Of a DNA stretch of 64,000 nucleotides, positions 8,771 to 16,006 are shown one piece after another. Position 1 is the first letter of the stretch. Every line of letters begins with the position of its first letter. The notes beneath the pieces are model-generated. The model had not been told where the DNA came from. It saw only the letters and a program-made list of their open reading frames with translations, and ran no database searches. Origin of the DNA: Streptococcus mitis NCTC 12261 (GTDB lineage: Bacteria > Bacillota > Bacilli > Lactobacillales > Streptococcaceae). The position numbers and the translations under genes were made by a program. The DNA lies in contig NZ_CP028414.1 in NCBI RefSeq assembly GCF_000148585.2, positions 425,501 to 489,500 on the forward strand, read 5' to 3'.

Positions 8771-9607
8771 TTAGTCCTCTAAGAAAGCTATTAGTTCTGT
8801 TGAAAATTCGTCTGCATATTGGAAGATCGAACCGTGACCAGCATTTGGATAGATAATCAGCTTGCTATCTTTTATTTTCTCATGCATATCGTAAGAATTT
8901 TCCGTTGGAACCTGCATATCCTTATCCCCGTTGACGATTAAGGTTGCTTGGGTGATAAATTTTAGGTCGTCTTGAGAATCTTTCCCCCAACGTTTAATGG
9001 CTTTGAGTTGAGTTAGGAATCCTGATAGGTTCATGTCTTTATCCGCAAATTCCTTTGTTCTCATCCCCATTCGTCCTAGGACTTTCAAAGCTTCAATTTT
9101 CCCTTGTTTATCATGATTATAGAAGATATAGCGTTTAGGATCGGTGCGCTCGAGTCCCGCTTTAAACATATAGTTAAAGGTTTTTCCTGTGACCTTATCG
9201 ACCTCTTTTCCGCCTCGAGGTCCTGTTCCAGCCAAGATTAAACGATTGACTAGAGTAGGCTTGATTCGGATGATTTCTTGGGCAATCATACCTCCCATAG
9301 AAAGACCGAGAAGATTGATTTTATCGTAACCAAGCGCTTTTACAAAGTCAATTGTCTGCTTAGCCATTCCAGGAATCGTCGAAGCAACTTTGCCCTGACT
9401 AGCTCCAACACCAGGAAGATCGACTACAATGACATGGTGCTTTTCAGCAATCAAGTCCAAGAGTTTAGGGTCCCAGTTATCGAGAGTTGCTGCCAAATGG
9501 ACCAGCATCAGAAGAGGTAGTTTTGATTTGCCTTTACTAAGTTCGCGATAAGCGATTTTGTTTCCGTCGACTGTGATGTATTGATTTTTTGTAGTAAGAT
9601 ATGACAT
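8771..9607 (-). CDS. Alpha/beta hydrolase
   Basis: The chosen start, ATG 9607, follows AAAGGAAAA and gives a 278-residue protein; a longer frame would overlap the preceding gene. The nucleophile elbow GLSMGG places the catalytic serine at residue 103, with the acid likely at D228/D230 and the histidine at H258 (NAGHGS). It belongs to the broad alpha/beta hydrolase superfamily (esterases, lactonases, haloperoxidase-like proteins). Its operon partners are two oxidoreductases. The substrate cannot be read from sequence. Confidence 0.8.
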   Translation of the reverse strand: MSYLTTKNQYITVDGNKIAYRELSKGKSKLPLLMLVHLAATLDNWDPKLLDLIAEKHHVIVVDLPGVGASQGKVASTIPGMAKQTIDFVKALGYDKINLLGLSMGGMIAQEIIRIKPTLVNRLILAGTGPRGGKEVDKVTGKTFNYMFKAGLERTDPKRYIFYNHDKQGKIEALKVLGRMGMRTKEFADKDMNLSGFLTQLKAIKRWGKDSQDDLKFITQATLIVNGDKDMQVPTENSYDMHEKIKDSKLIIYPNAGHGSIFQYADEFSTELIAFLED

Positions 9608-9620
9608 TGTGTTTTCCTTT

Positions 9621-10625
9621 TTATTTCTTAAAGCTGAGGACTGTTTTTCCACGTGAGCGACCATTAGCGACCTTGTCTAATGCGCTATTTACCTCTTCAA
9701 ATGGATAAACTGTATCGATAGAGGGTTTGATTTCTAATTTACTAAAGAGGTCAGCTACCTCTTGTAATTGAGCGCCATTGCTTTCTACAAAGATAAAATG
9801 ATAGTGGACGCCATATTTTTCCGCCATCTTATCAAATTTGCGACCTGCTAAGCCAAGAATCATCTGTTTCCATTTTGGTAGATTCATGCGTTTGGCAAAG
9901 GCACCGTTTGGCATGGCACGAAGGGAAACAAGATGACCACCTTTTTTCATGATAGACATTTGTTTTTCAGTTTCAGCCCCACCAAGTGTATCGAGGACAT
10001 AATCAACCTGGCTAACAGTTTTTGTATAATCCTCTGTTTTGTAATCGATAAATCTATCTGCTCCTAGTTTCAGAACACGCTCAGCACTATCTCCAGCTCC
10101 ATTGGTGATGACCTTCAAACCTTTGGCCTTGGCAATTGGAATGGCCATTCCACCGACACCACCAGTCCCACCAGAAATAAAGATCGTTTTCCCAGCTTGA
10201 GCGCCCATGAGTTCAAGAGCCTGTATAATGGTCAAGGCAGTAAGAGGAACAGAAGCAGCCTCCTCGTCTGATAGATAGTCTGGAACCTTGGCTAAGGCTT
10301 GGCTATCGACAGCTACGTATTCTGCAAAGGCACCGATATGATCAAGTGGCAGACGGCCAAAGACACGATCTCCTACCTGAAAGTTGTTAACTTTCTTGCC
10401 AATGCTTTCAACGATTCCAACCACTTCGTTACCTGCAGTTTGAGGAAGTTTGTAAGGAACAATCATCTTGACTTCGCCACGAGAGATCATGTTATCGAGA
10501 GGATTAACCCCGGCTGCGGTTACTTTTACCAAGACTTGTTTGTCTGTAATGCTTGGTTTAGCAACTTCTGTGATGTTCAGTGTGATATTGTTTTTGTTAT
10601 AAGTAGTGTGTTGTGCGACTTTCAT
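9621..10625 (-). CDS. Zinc-independent MDR alcohol dehydrogenase / quinone oxidoreductase
   Basis: The 334-residue protein has a GroES-like N-terminal domain and a Rossmann domain with the SGGTGGVGGMAIP nucleotide loop, as in NADPH-dependent quinone oxidoreductases. The zinc-binding cysteines of classical alcohol dehydrogenases are absent. It is the first gene of the leftward operon. A 17-bp near-palindrome (10662-10678), related to the one before the Rrf2 gene, lies about 40 bp upstream of its start and is the likely regulator site. Confidence 0.82.
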   Translation of the reverse strand: MKVAQHTTYNKNNITLNITEVAKPSITDKQVLVKVTAAGVNPLDNMISRGEVKMIVPYKLPQTAGNEVVGIVESIGKKVNNFQVGDRVFGRLPLDHIGAFAEYVAVDSQALAKVPDYLSDEEAASVPLTALTIIQALELMGAQAGKTIFISGGTGGVGGMAIPIAKAKGLKVITNGAGDSAERVLKLGADRFIDYKTEDYTKTVSQVDYVLDTLGGAETEKQMSIMKKGGHLVSLRAMPNGAFAKRMNLPKWKQMILGLAGRKFDKMAEKYGVHYHFIFVESNGAQLQEVADLFSKLEIKPSIDTVYPFEEVNSALDKVANGRSRGKTVLSFKK

Positions 10626-10661
10626 GTGTTTTCTCTTTTCTTTTTAATATGATTTTATATA

Positions 10662-10678
10662 CCTGTATCTGATACAAG
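10662..10678 (-). promoter_or_regulatory. Putative Rrf2 operator upstream of the oxidoreductase operon
   Basis: The sequence CCTGTATCTGATACAAG is one mismatch away from the palindrome CTTGTATC-N-GATACAAG found upstream of the adjacent Rrf2 gene. It lies in the promoter region of the three-gene operon. Confidence 0.7.
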
Positions 10679-10721
10679 TATATGTTGTTTCCAATAAAAA
10701 CTGACTTGACTTGCTATCAAA

Positions 10722-11153
10722 TCAGTTTCGGACTTGTTTGGCTTGTTTATATAGATTGTCAATGACATCTTCTAAAGTTTGATTTGCTAATTCCTTCTCT
10801 AATTGAGATTCGGCACTAGCGAAAAGCGGTGAAACTGCTCCTTGGATATGTTTTCCAACGGGACAATCGGGATTACTATTTTGATGAACAGGGAATAAAC
10901 TAATGTGATTGATTTCTTGAGTAGCATAGTAGATCTCTAGTAAAGTCATTTTCTTTGGAGACTTACTGAGTTGATAACCTGTTTTTCCTTGCTGGGAATG
11001 AATCAAATCTGCATTTTTCAATAAGGCAATCACTTTTCGAATGTAACTAGCGTTAGTCCCAACACTAATAGCTAGTGCTTGAGAACTTAAGGTTTCCTTG
11101 CTTTCACTAATCATTGTTAAGATATGCAAAGCAACTGAGAATTTTGTATCCAT
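10722..11153 (-). CDS. Rrf2 family transcriptional regulator
   Basis: The 143-residue protein has the Rrf2 winged-helix domain (residues 1-65). It lacks the three-cysteine iron-sulfur cluster motif and has only one cysteine, C97 in the PDCPVG motif, as in the YwnA/CymR-like cluster-free members. It is encoded just upstream of the oxidoreductase operon, in the same direction but with its own promoter. Matching palindromes lie before both transcription units. It probably represses itself and the operon, with a thiol-reactive compound as a plausible signal. Confidence 0.82.
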   Translation of the reverse strand: MDTKFSVALHILTMISESKETLSSQALAISVGTNASYIRKVIALLKNADLIHSQQGKTGYQLSKSPKKMTLLEIYYATQEINHISLFPVHQNSNPDCPVGKHIQGAVSPLFASAESQLEKELANQTLEDVIDNLYKQAKQVRN

Positions 11154-11174
11154 ATGAATCCCTCTCTTAATAAA

Positions 11175-11191
11175 CTTGTATCAGATACAAG
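11175..11191 (-). promoter_or_regulatory. Putative autoregulatory Rrf2 operator
   Basis: CTTGTATCAGATACAAG is a perfect 17-bp palindrome around a central A, 21 bp upstream of the Rrf2 start. Its arms recur at 10662-10678. Confidence 0.75.
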
Positions 11192-11342
11192 AACAATTAT
11201 AACATAAATTAAAAGAAAAGCAAGTCTTTTGTTTTAAATTTTAAAAAATTTTGAGTGCAATCAGATTAGAGCTGTCTGGGAAGGGTGTTCATAAAATTAT
11301 ACCGTTGATATCCATTAGTTGACCAAAAGTAGAACAGATACA

Positions 11343-11683
11343 CAAAAAAGCCTTGTAAATCAAGGCTTTTTCCTGTTGTATTTAGATGCCCCCTACAGGG
11401 ATTTGGAAAGGACTTTCATATTGAGAGCAATTAAAAATATTGAAATATAAGTGATTTTAGGTATTTTCAATGTCATGATTTAAAAATGGGACAAAAGTGG
11501 GGCAAATCAGTTATAGACAAGCAAAAAAGCCTTGTAAATCAAGGCTTTTTCCTGTTGATTTAGATGCCCCCTACAGGGATTTGGAAAGGACTTTCATATT
11601 GAGAGCAATTAAAAATATTGAAATATAAGTGATTTTAGGTATTTTCAATGTCATGATTTAAAAATGGGACAAAAGTGGGGCAA
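11343..11683. repeat. Two tandem ~179-bp units carrying a tRNA-Lys 3' end
   Basis: Two nearly identical units start with a terminator hairpin (AAAGCCTTG...CAAGGCTTTTT). They continue through TGCCCCCTACAGGGAT, which equals the last 16 nt of the tRNA-Lys at 15670, and end with GGGACAAAAGTGGGGCAAA. The second begins 179 bp after the first. About 95 bp of the second unit and its left flank also match the region at 15593-15685. Confidence 0.8.
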
Positions 11684-11685
11684 AA

Positions 11686-11721
11686 ACCATACAGATTCTA
11701 AACTGTATGGTTCTTTTTTTA
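11686..11721 (+). terminator. Strong rho-independent terminator
   Basis: AACCATACAG pairs with CTGTATGGTT around a short loop and is followed by CTTTTTTT. No gene directly precedes it, which suggests an uncharacterised transcript or a relic. Confidence 0.75.
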
Positions 11722-12010
11722 TCTAACCAAGAAAGGTTAAAACTTATTAAAACAAATGCAATCAACTGTTGAAAACTTTTTAGTCCGTGTAATATAAAAA
11801 CAAGTAAAAAGTTGAACTATAGGGAATATTGTGTCATAATAGGTAATAGATGAATAATTAATAGATTGGAAATAATGCTTTCTTACCTTAACAAGTTGAA
11901 TTGGTTATACATTTTTTCGTCGCAATTGTGTCTATCTCTCGAGTTTAGCTAGTTTTTATAAGCTCTGGCTTCTAATCAATATAACAAATTTTAGAAGTGC
12001 ATAAGACAAG

Positions 12011-12045
12011 ATGGTGACATTACTACAGTCATTTCTAGTCACCAT
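12011..12045 (+). other. Inverted repeat upstream of the DUF308-like gene
   Basis: ATGGTGAC at 12011-12018 and GTCACCAT at 12038-12045 form an 8-bp perfect inverted repeat with a 19-nt loop, about 90 bp before the start codon. It could be a leader hairpin or a spaced regulator site. Confidence 0.45.
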
Positions 12046-12134
12046 ATGTTGCTGGCACAGGCTGTTTGTAGTGTTGGCTATTTACTAGTCAGTTTAATCG
12101 GAGTGTTTAATTTTTATTGTTGAAAGGTTTTTAT

Positions 12135-13424
12135 ATGGCGAAAATTCTATCTTTAGGTCTGACAGGTAAGAAATTACTTGCTCAGGGGTTCTTGTTTGTT
12201 CTGCTAGGTCTCATCTTGATGGTCACGGGGACTTGGTTGCCAGTAAAGGTTATTCGACTGGTTCTGTTTTTAGCTTGGATAGCAACGGTCTTAGATTTAG
12301 TATTACGTATTTTCAAAAAAAGTCAGTCAACGGACACCTTGGGAGTTGCACTGGTTAAATTGTTAGTGCTGGGATATTTGCTTGGCTCCAATCTTGCGAC
12401 GGATGTGCCGATTTATATTTTGGCTCTTGTGATTGGAGTTTATCAGATTTTTCATGCTAGTATTAACCTTGTCACCTATGTTCTCTACCGCAAAAACAAA
12501 ATTCGACCTCGTTTTCGTCTCTTACTAGATGGACTCGTACTAGTTTTTCTTGGTGGGACTAGTCTTTTGTCCTCTACAGGAAATTCTGTCTTTCAACTCT
12601 TTGTATTAGGGGCTTATTTTTTCCTTTATGGTCTGTCCAATATCCGTGACGGTTTCTTATTTGAAGGGGAAATTGGGAAAAACCATCTCAAACGTCGTAT
12701 TAGAATTAGCTTACCTATTGTCCTAGCCGCTCTCATCCCTGCAAGAACTTTAGCAAAAATCAACAAATTCATGCAGGAAAATGCTGATGAGAGAGAGGAT
12801 ATCCATCTTGGAATGGTGAAGTCTGGTAAGACAGCGGAGCTTGAAATTTTTGTTCATACAGCTGAGACCTCTCTGTTTTCGGCAATTGGTCATGTGGATA
12901 TCTGCTATCAAGGCCGTGTTATTTCTTATGGCAACTATGATCCGTCTTCTGAGACCTTATTTGGCATGGTAGGAGATGGTGTCTTATATTTCTGTGATCG
13001 TGACAAGTACATTGACCTATGTAAACGTGAGAGTCAAAAAACGCTTTTTGGTTATGGGATAGATTTGACGCCTGAAATGGAAAAAGCAGTTCAGAAAAAG
13101 TTGGCTGAATTGAAACAACTGACGATTCCATGGGAGCCAAGTGCAGATAAAATCATGACAGGTGATGGTAAGGAAGACTACACCTACGCTTATAAAATCA
13201 GACATGAGACAGATGGGGAACTTTATAAATTTATCAAATCTAAGTTTAAATCCTACTTTGTCTTATCTACAAACTGTGTGCTCTTGGCTGATACCATAGT
13301 CGGTCAGGCTGGCACCGATATCCTCTCACCCAAAGGATTTATCGCACCAGGAACTTACCAAGCTTACCTTGACCGAGAGTTTGAAAAACCAAATAGTATA
13401 GTCGTATCTAAACATGTTTATTAA
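12135..13424 (+). CDS. Membrane protein with possible C-terminal permuted papain-like domain
   Basis: ATG 12135 follows GAAAGG and gives 429 residues. The first ~200 residues contain six or seven hydrophobic helices arranged like DUF308/HdeD proteins. The rest is soluble and has a His motif (AIGHVDICYQG, H253) ahead of a Cys motif (STNCVLLAD, C381). That order is seen in circularly permuted NlpC/P60-like enzymes (YiiX type), so a membrane-tethered amidase or acyl-enzyme is possible. This is inference from motif order only. The gene precedes an AI-2E family transporter gene by 9 bp, so they are probably co-transcribed. Confidence 0.6.
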   Translation: MAKILSLGLTGKKLLAQGFLFVLLGLILMVTGTWLPVKVIRLVLFLAWIATVLDLVLRIFKKSQSTDTLGVALVKLLVLGYLLGSNLATDVPIYILALVIGVYQIFHASINLVTYVLYRKNKIRPRFRLLLDGLVLVFLGGTSLLSSTGNSVFQLFVLGAYFFLYGLSNIRDGFLFEGEIGKNHLKRRIRISLPIVLAALIPARTLAKINKFMQENADEREDIHLGMVKSGKTAELEIFVHTAETSLFSAIGHVDICYQGRVISYGNYDPSSETLFGMVGDGVLYFCDRDKYIDLCKRESQKTLFGYGIDLTPEMEKAVQKKLAELKQLTIPWEPSADKIMTGDGKEDYTYAYKIRHETDGELYKFIKSKFKSYFVLSTNCVLLADTIVGQAGTDILSPKGFIAPGTYQAYLDREFEKPNSIVVSKHVY

Positions 13425-13433
13425 GGAGAATTT

Positions 13434-14523
13434 ATGAATTTAGTAAAAAAATACACCCCATTAATACTTTTTATAGGGCTGGTTACTCTTGTAATTCTGA
13501 ATGCATCAAGCTTTATATCAGGGGCAGTATCTCTCTTTGAAGTAACTTCTACCTTGATTTATGGTGCTGTCATTGCTTTTGTGCTCAATGTTCCCATGAA
13601 AAAAATTGAAGAATTCCTAGTTAAAATGAAGGTAAAGGCAGGGTTGCGCCGTCCGATTGCTATGGTGCTTGTTTTCCTATCTCTTATCTTAATCGTGATC
13701 TGTCTTTTGGTTTTGGTGCTTCCAACCCTTGCTCAGACTATTAGTCAGCTGGGAGCAGTCCTTTCAACAGTCCTGACTCAACTTGGGAAATTGCTAGACA
13801 GCTCGGAATTTGTAACCAAAGACATGCTGTCAACTATCGTATCAGGAATTCAGGGACAGTCTAGCTCTATTAGTCAAGCTTTGATAACCTTCTTATCCGG
13901 TCTGACTAGTAATATAGGAAATATTTTTTCAAAGTATAATGAATGCCTTTCTGATTATAGTATTTACCTTTTTATTTTTATCCAGTAAGGAACATCTGGC
14001 AGCGATGACGAGTAGACTTCTAAAAGTTATATTTCCAGAGAAAGTGGTGACAAAGTTAACTTACATTGGACAAGTAGCACTAGAGACTTATGACCAATTT
14101 TTGATGAGTCAGCTGATTGAAGCAGTCATCATAGGAGTTATGATAGCGGTTGGCTACAGCCTGTTTGGACTACCTTATGGGGTAATGACAGGTATATTTG
14201 CAGGAGTGCTATCGTTCATTCCTTATGTAGGGCCTATGATTGCTTGTGTTGTGGGAGCGATTTTTATCTTCACAGTGAGTCCTACTCAAGCCTTACTTTC
14301 TCTTCTTCTATATCAAGTTATACAGCTGATTGAAGGAAACCTTATTTATCCTAGAGTTGTAGGTCAATCTATTGGTTTGCCAGCTATTTTCACGCTTGCG
14401 GCTGCTAGTATTGGAGGCAATCTCTTTGGCTTACTTGGGATGATATTCTTTACACCGATATTTGCTGTTATCTATCGATTGGTTAAGGAATTTGTCGTTG
14501 CAAAGGAAAATCAGCTAGATTAA
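13434..14523 (+). pseudogene. AI-2E/PerM family transporter, frameshifted
   Basis: Two overlapping frames together make one AI-2E (PerM/YtvI) family transporter of about 363 residues with the family's long membrane-helix pattern and SFIPYVGPMIACVVGAIF motif. The first frame breaks at a three-A run, 13931-13933; removing one A restores continuous coding from NIFS into MNAFLIIVFTF. The total length, 1090 nt, is one more than a multiple of three. It follows the previous gene by 9 bp with a good AAGGAGA site. The lesion may be a true mutation or a sequencing error. Confidence 0.8.
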
Positions 14524-14551
14524 GAAAAACTAAATTTAATAAGATATACTG

Positions 14552-14585
14552 AGAAGAGAGTGAGAGATTCTCTTCTCTTTTATTT
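14552..14585 (+). terminator. Terminator after the AI-2E family gene
   Basis: AGAAGAGA and TCTCTTCT arms form a hairpin directly followed by CTTTTATTTTT, 30 bp after the stop codon. Confidence 0.7.
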
Positions 14586-14624
14586 TTAAATACTTTTCTA
14601 CAAAAAGCTATTAGACGTTAAAAA

Positions 14625-14644
14625 AAGCCTTGGTTTCAAGGCTT
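14625..14644 (-). terminator. Terminator after the first tRNA-Lys
   Basis: AAGCCTTG and CAAGGCTT form an 8-bp stem around GTTT. On the minus strand it is followed by a run of T, placing it just 3' of the tRNA at 14664-14736. Confidence 0.7.
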
Positions 14645-14663
14645 ATTTCTGTTGATTTAGATG

Positions 14664-14736
14664 TGCCCCCTGCAGGGCTCGAACCTGCGCCCCATAGCTT
14701 AAGAGTCTACTGCTCTACCAACTGAGCTAAGGAGGC
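14664..14736 (-). tRNA. tRNA-Lys (CTT), divergent copy
   Basis: The 73-nt minus-strand sequence has a seven-pair acceptor stem, GCTC/GAGC D arm, CTCTTAA anticodon loop (anticodon CTT) and a perfect GCAGG/CCTGC T arm; CCA is not encoded. The anticodon stem is weaker than normal: GTAGA opposite GCTAT leaves an A-G mismatch at the loop-closing position and a G-U pair at the outer end. It lies only a few bases after the terminator of the leftward HdeD-like gene. It may be a functional variant or a decaying duplicate of the tRNA at 15670. Confidence 0.75.
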
Positions 14737-14740
14737 AACA

Positions 14741-14770
14741 GAAAAAGCTGAGAATGTAACTTCCCAGCTA
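14741..14770 (-). terminator. Terminator of the HdeD-like gene
   Basis: On the minus strand AGCTGGGAA and TTCTCAGCT pair and are followed by TTTTTC. The hairpin ends about 5 bp before the tRNA-Lys 5' end. Confidence 0.7.
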
Positions 14771-14798
14771 TTTTAATATGCCCAAAATGGCAGCTAGA

Positions 14799-15314
14799 TT
14801 ATTTACGAAAGGCATCAAGGATATAGGTGAAACCAACAATTAAAAATGCAAAGGCAACGACATAAACGACAAAGACACTTGTAGCTACTGGATTGAACAA
14901 AATCACTAGACCTAGTAAAAATGCAAGCAACGCTATCCACATGATATGGTTGCCAATAATAGGGAAAATCAATCCCAGACGATTGCCTTTAAAGAAAACT
15001 ATAATGGCTTCTACAATTAACCAAATTCCTAAAATAGTTGGAATGACAACTGGCAGCGTCACAAAGCCATAGGCAACGAGGTAAAGAGCTAAGAGAAGAT
15101 TAACAATCCCTTGGAAAAGATGAGCTGGTGAGCGAAGCTCTTTTGGTACAGAGAAATAGCCTAAAATAGCTGCTATAGAAGAAACCAGTAAACCAAATGC
15201 AATCCACCAGCTGTAAGCAACAAGATTAGCTACTGGGTTTGTAAATAGGAAAAGTCCTAAAAGGACAAAAACAACTCCTGCAAGGAATAGCAGTAAACGA
15301 TTAGAAAATTTCAT
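14799..15314 (-). CDS. HdeD-like DUF308 membrane protein
   Basis: This 171-residue, very hydrophobic protein has about six membrane helices in three pairs, as in HdeD/DUF308 proteins associated in enterobacteria with acid resistance. It starts MKFSNRLLLFLAGVVFVLLG. Its helices resemble those of the N-terminal half of the protein at 12135. It is a single-gene leftward unit ending in its own terminator. A role in acid stress is only a family-based suggestion. Confidence 0.72.
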   Translation of the reverse strand: MKFSNRLLLFLAGVVFVLLGLFLFTNPVANLVAYSWWIAFGLLVSSIAAILGYFSVPKELRSPAHLFQGIVNLLLALYLVAYGFVTLPVVIPTILGIWLIVEAIIVFFKGNRLGLIFPIIGNHIMWIALLAFLLGLVILFNPVATSVFVVYVVAFAFLIVGFTYILDAFRK

Positions 15315-15454
15315 TTCAATACCCCCTATATAGTATAGTATAGTTTGATAATAAAAATATTATACACCTTTTTAGAGGAAATGTCAATAAACAAAATGGA
15401 AAATTTGGAAGTTTCAGTCTGATTTATGAAAAGAAAATCAGTTTTTATTATTTT

Positions 15455-15489
15455 GAAAATAAAAAGAGAAGATAAAATTTGTCTTCTCT
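15455..15489 (-). terminator. Leftward terminator
   Basis: AGAGAAGA (15465-15472) pairs with TCTTCTCT (15482-15489); on the minus strand it is followed by TTTTTATTTTC. It would stop read-through from the 6S RNA/tRNA unit before the HdeD-like promoter. Confidence 0.65.
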
Positions 15490-15623
15490 ACATGAAAATA
15501 TTGTATGGAATCAAAGCAAAAGTAACTGGCTTTACACTATTTGTAAAGATGTAATTTGATTCAAAAAGAAAAGATAGATTTAAAATGTGGGACAAATGAT
15601 GGGGTAAATCAGTTATAGACAAG

Positions 15624-15654
15624 CAAAAAAAGCCTTGGATTTACAAGGCTTTTT
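15624..15654 (-). terminator. Terminator after tRNA-Lys
   Basis: AAAAAGCCTTG and CAAGGCTTTTT form a strong stem with T-runs on both strands, 16 bp downstream of the tRNA 3' end. Confidence 0.8.
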
Positions 15655-15669
15655 CCTGTTGTATTTAGA

Positions 15670-15742
15670 TGCCCCCTACAGGGATCGAACCTGTGACCCA
15701 CGGATTAAGAGTCCGCTGCTCTGCCAGCTGAGCTAAGGAGGC
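15670..15742 (-). tRNA. tRNA-Lys (CTT)
   Basis: A canonical 73-nt cloverleaf on the minus strand: acceptor GCCTCCT/AGGGGGC, D arm GCTC/GAGC, anticodon stem GCGGA/TCCGT with loop CTCTTAA, T arm ACAGG/CCTGT. The anticodon is CTT, reading AAG lysine codons. CCA must be added after transcription. It starts 4 nt after the U-tract of the 6S-like RNA, so it probably shares that transcript. Confidence 0.92.
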
Positions 15743-15746
15743 AAAG

Positions 15747-15943
15747 AAAAAAGCTGTATTGGTGCCGAAACTTCACGGTTTGTATTGAACCCGCGCAATT
15801 AAGCAGGTGGGCAACTCGCTCTAACTGAAGCTGTTTCCGTGTGAGACGGCCTACATGCTGTTAGAAGACTTTTGTTTCCCTAATAATACAAAAAATAGTC
15901 GGTCAACACTTAAGTGTGAAGTCGTACACCACAGCGTTTCTAT
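15747..15943 (-). ncRNA. ssrS: 6S RNA (SsrS)-like regulatory RNA
   Basis: A ~195-nt minus-strand RNA is predicted from TATTAT (15950-15955) to a T-run at 15747-15752. Its ends pair over a long distance: ACTTCAC near the 5' end with GTGAAGT, then GCTGT with ACAGC, making the rod with a large central bubble expected of 6S RNA, which binds RNA polymerase. In other Firmicutes a 6S gene also lies close to rarA, as here. The identification rests on size, closing stem and context; a covariance-model search against the 6S family was not possible. Confidence 0.7.
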
Positions 15944-15949
15944 GTTTAT

Positions 15950-15955
15950 ATAATA
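15950..15955 (-). promoter_or_regulatory. -10 box for the 6S-like RNA
   Basis: TATTAT on the minus strand is about 7 nt before the predicted RNA 5' end. No strong TTGACA box is evident upstream. Confidence 0.5.
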
Positions 15956-16006
15956 CCACTTTTTCAAAAAAAATCAAGAGGAAAGTGCAATTTTTTGAAA
16001 AGGATT

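Larger units (their letters stand above)
11192..12134. other. 943-bp non-coding region with tandem repeats
   Basis: No credible gene was found. The region holds two tandem 178-179-bp units (11343-11683) that include terminator hairpins and tRNA-Lys 3'-end fragments, and a strong terminator at 11686-11721. A long AT-rich stretch follows, then a hairpin at 12011-12045 upstream of the next gene. Confidence 0.6.
15315..15669. other. 355-bp intergenic region with two leftward terminators
   Basis: No gene is seen. The region holds the promoter area of the HdeD-like gene (TATAGTATAG repeats near 15330-15345), a leftward terminator at 15455-15489, and the tRNA-Lys terminator at 15624-15654. The sequence from 15593 also matches the tandem units at 11.4 kb. 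Confidence 0.6.

Noticed and set aside
11192-15669. Complete integrative element between the tRNA-Lys related sequences
   Set aside because: No integrase, relaxase or phage gene lies between the copies; only chromosomal genes do. The repeats are therefore at most scars.
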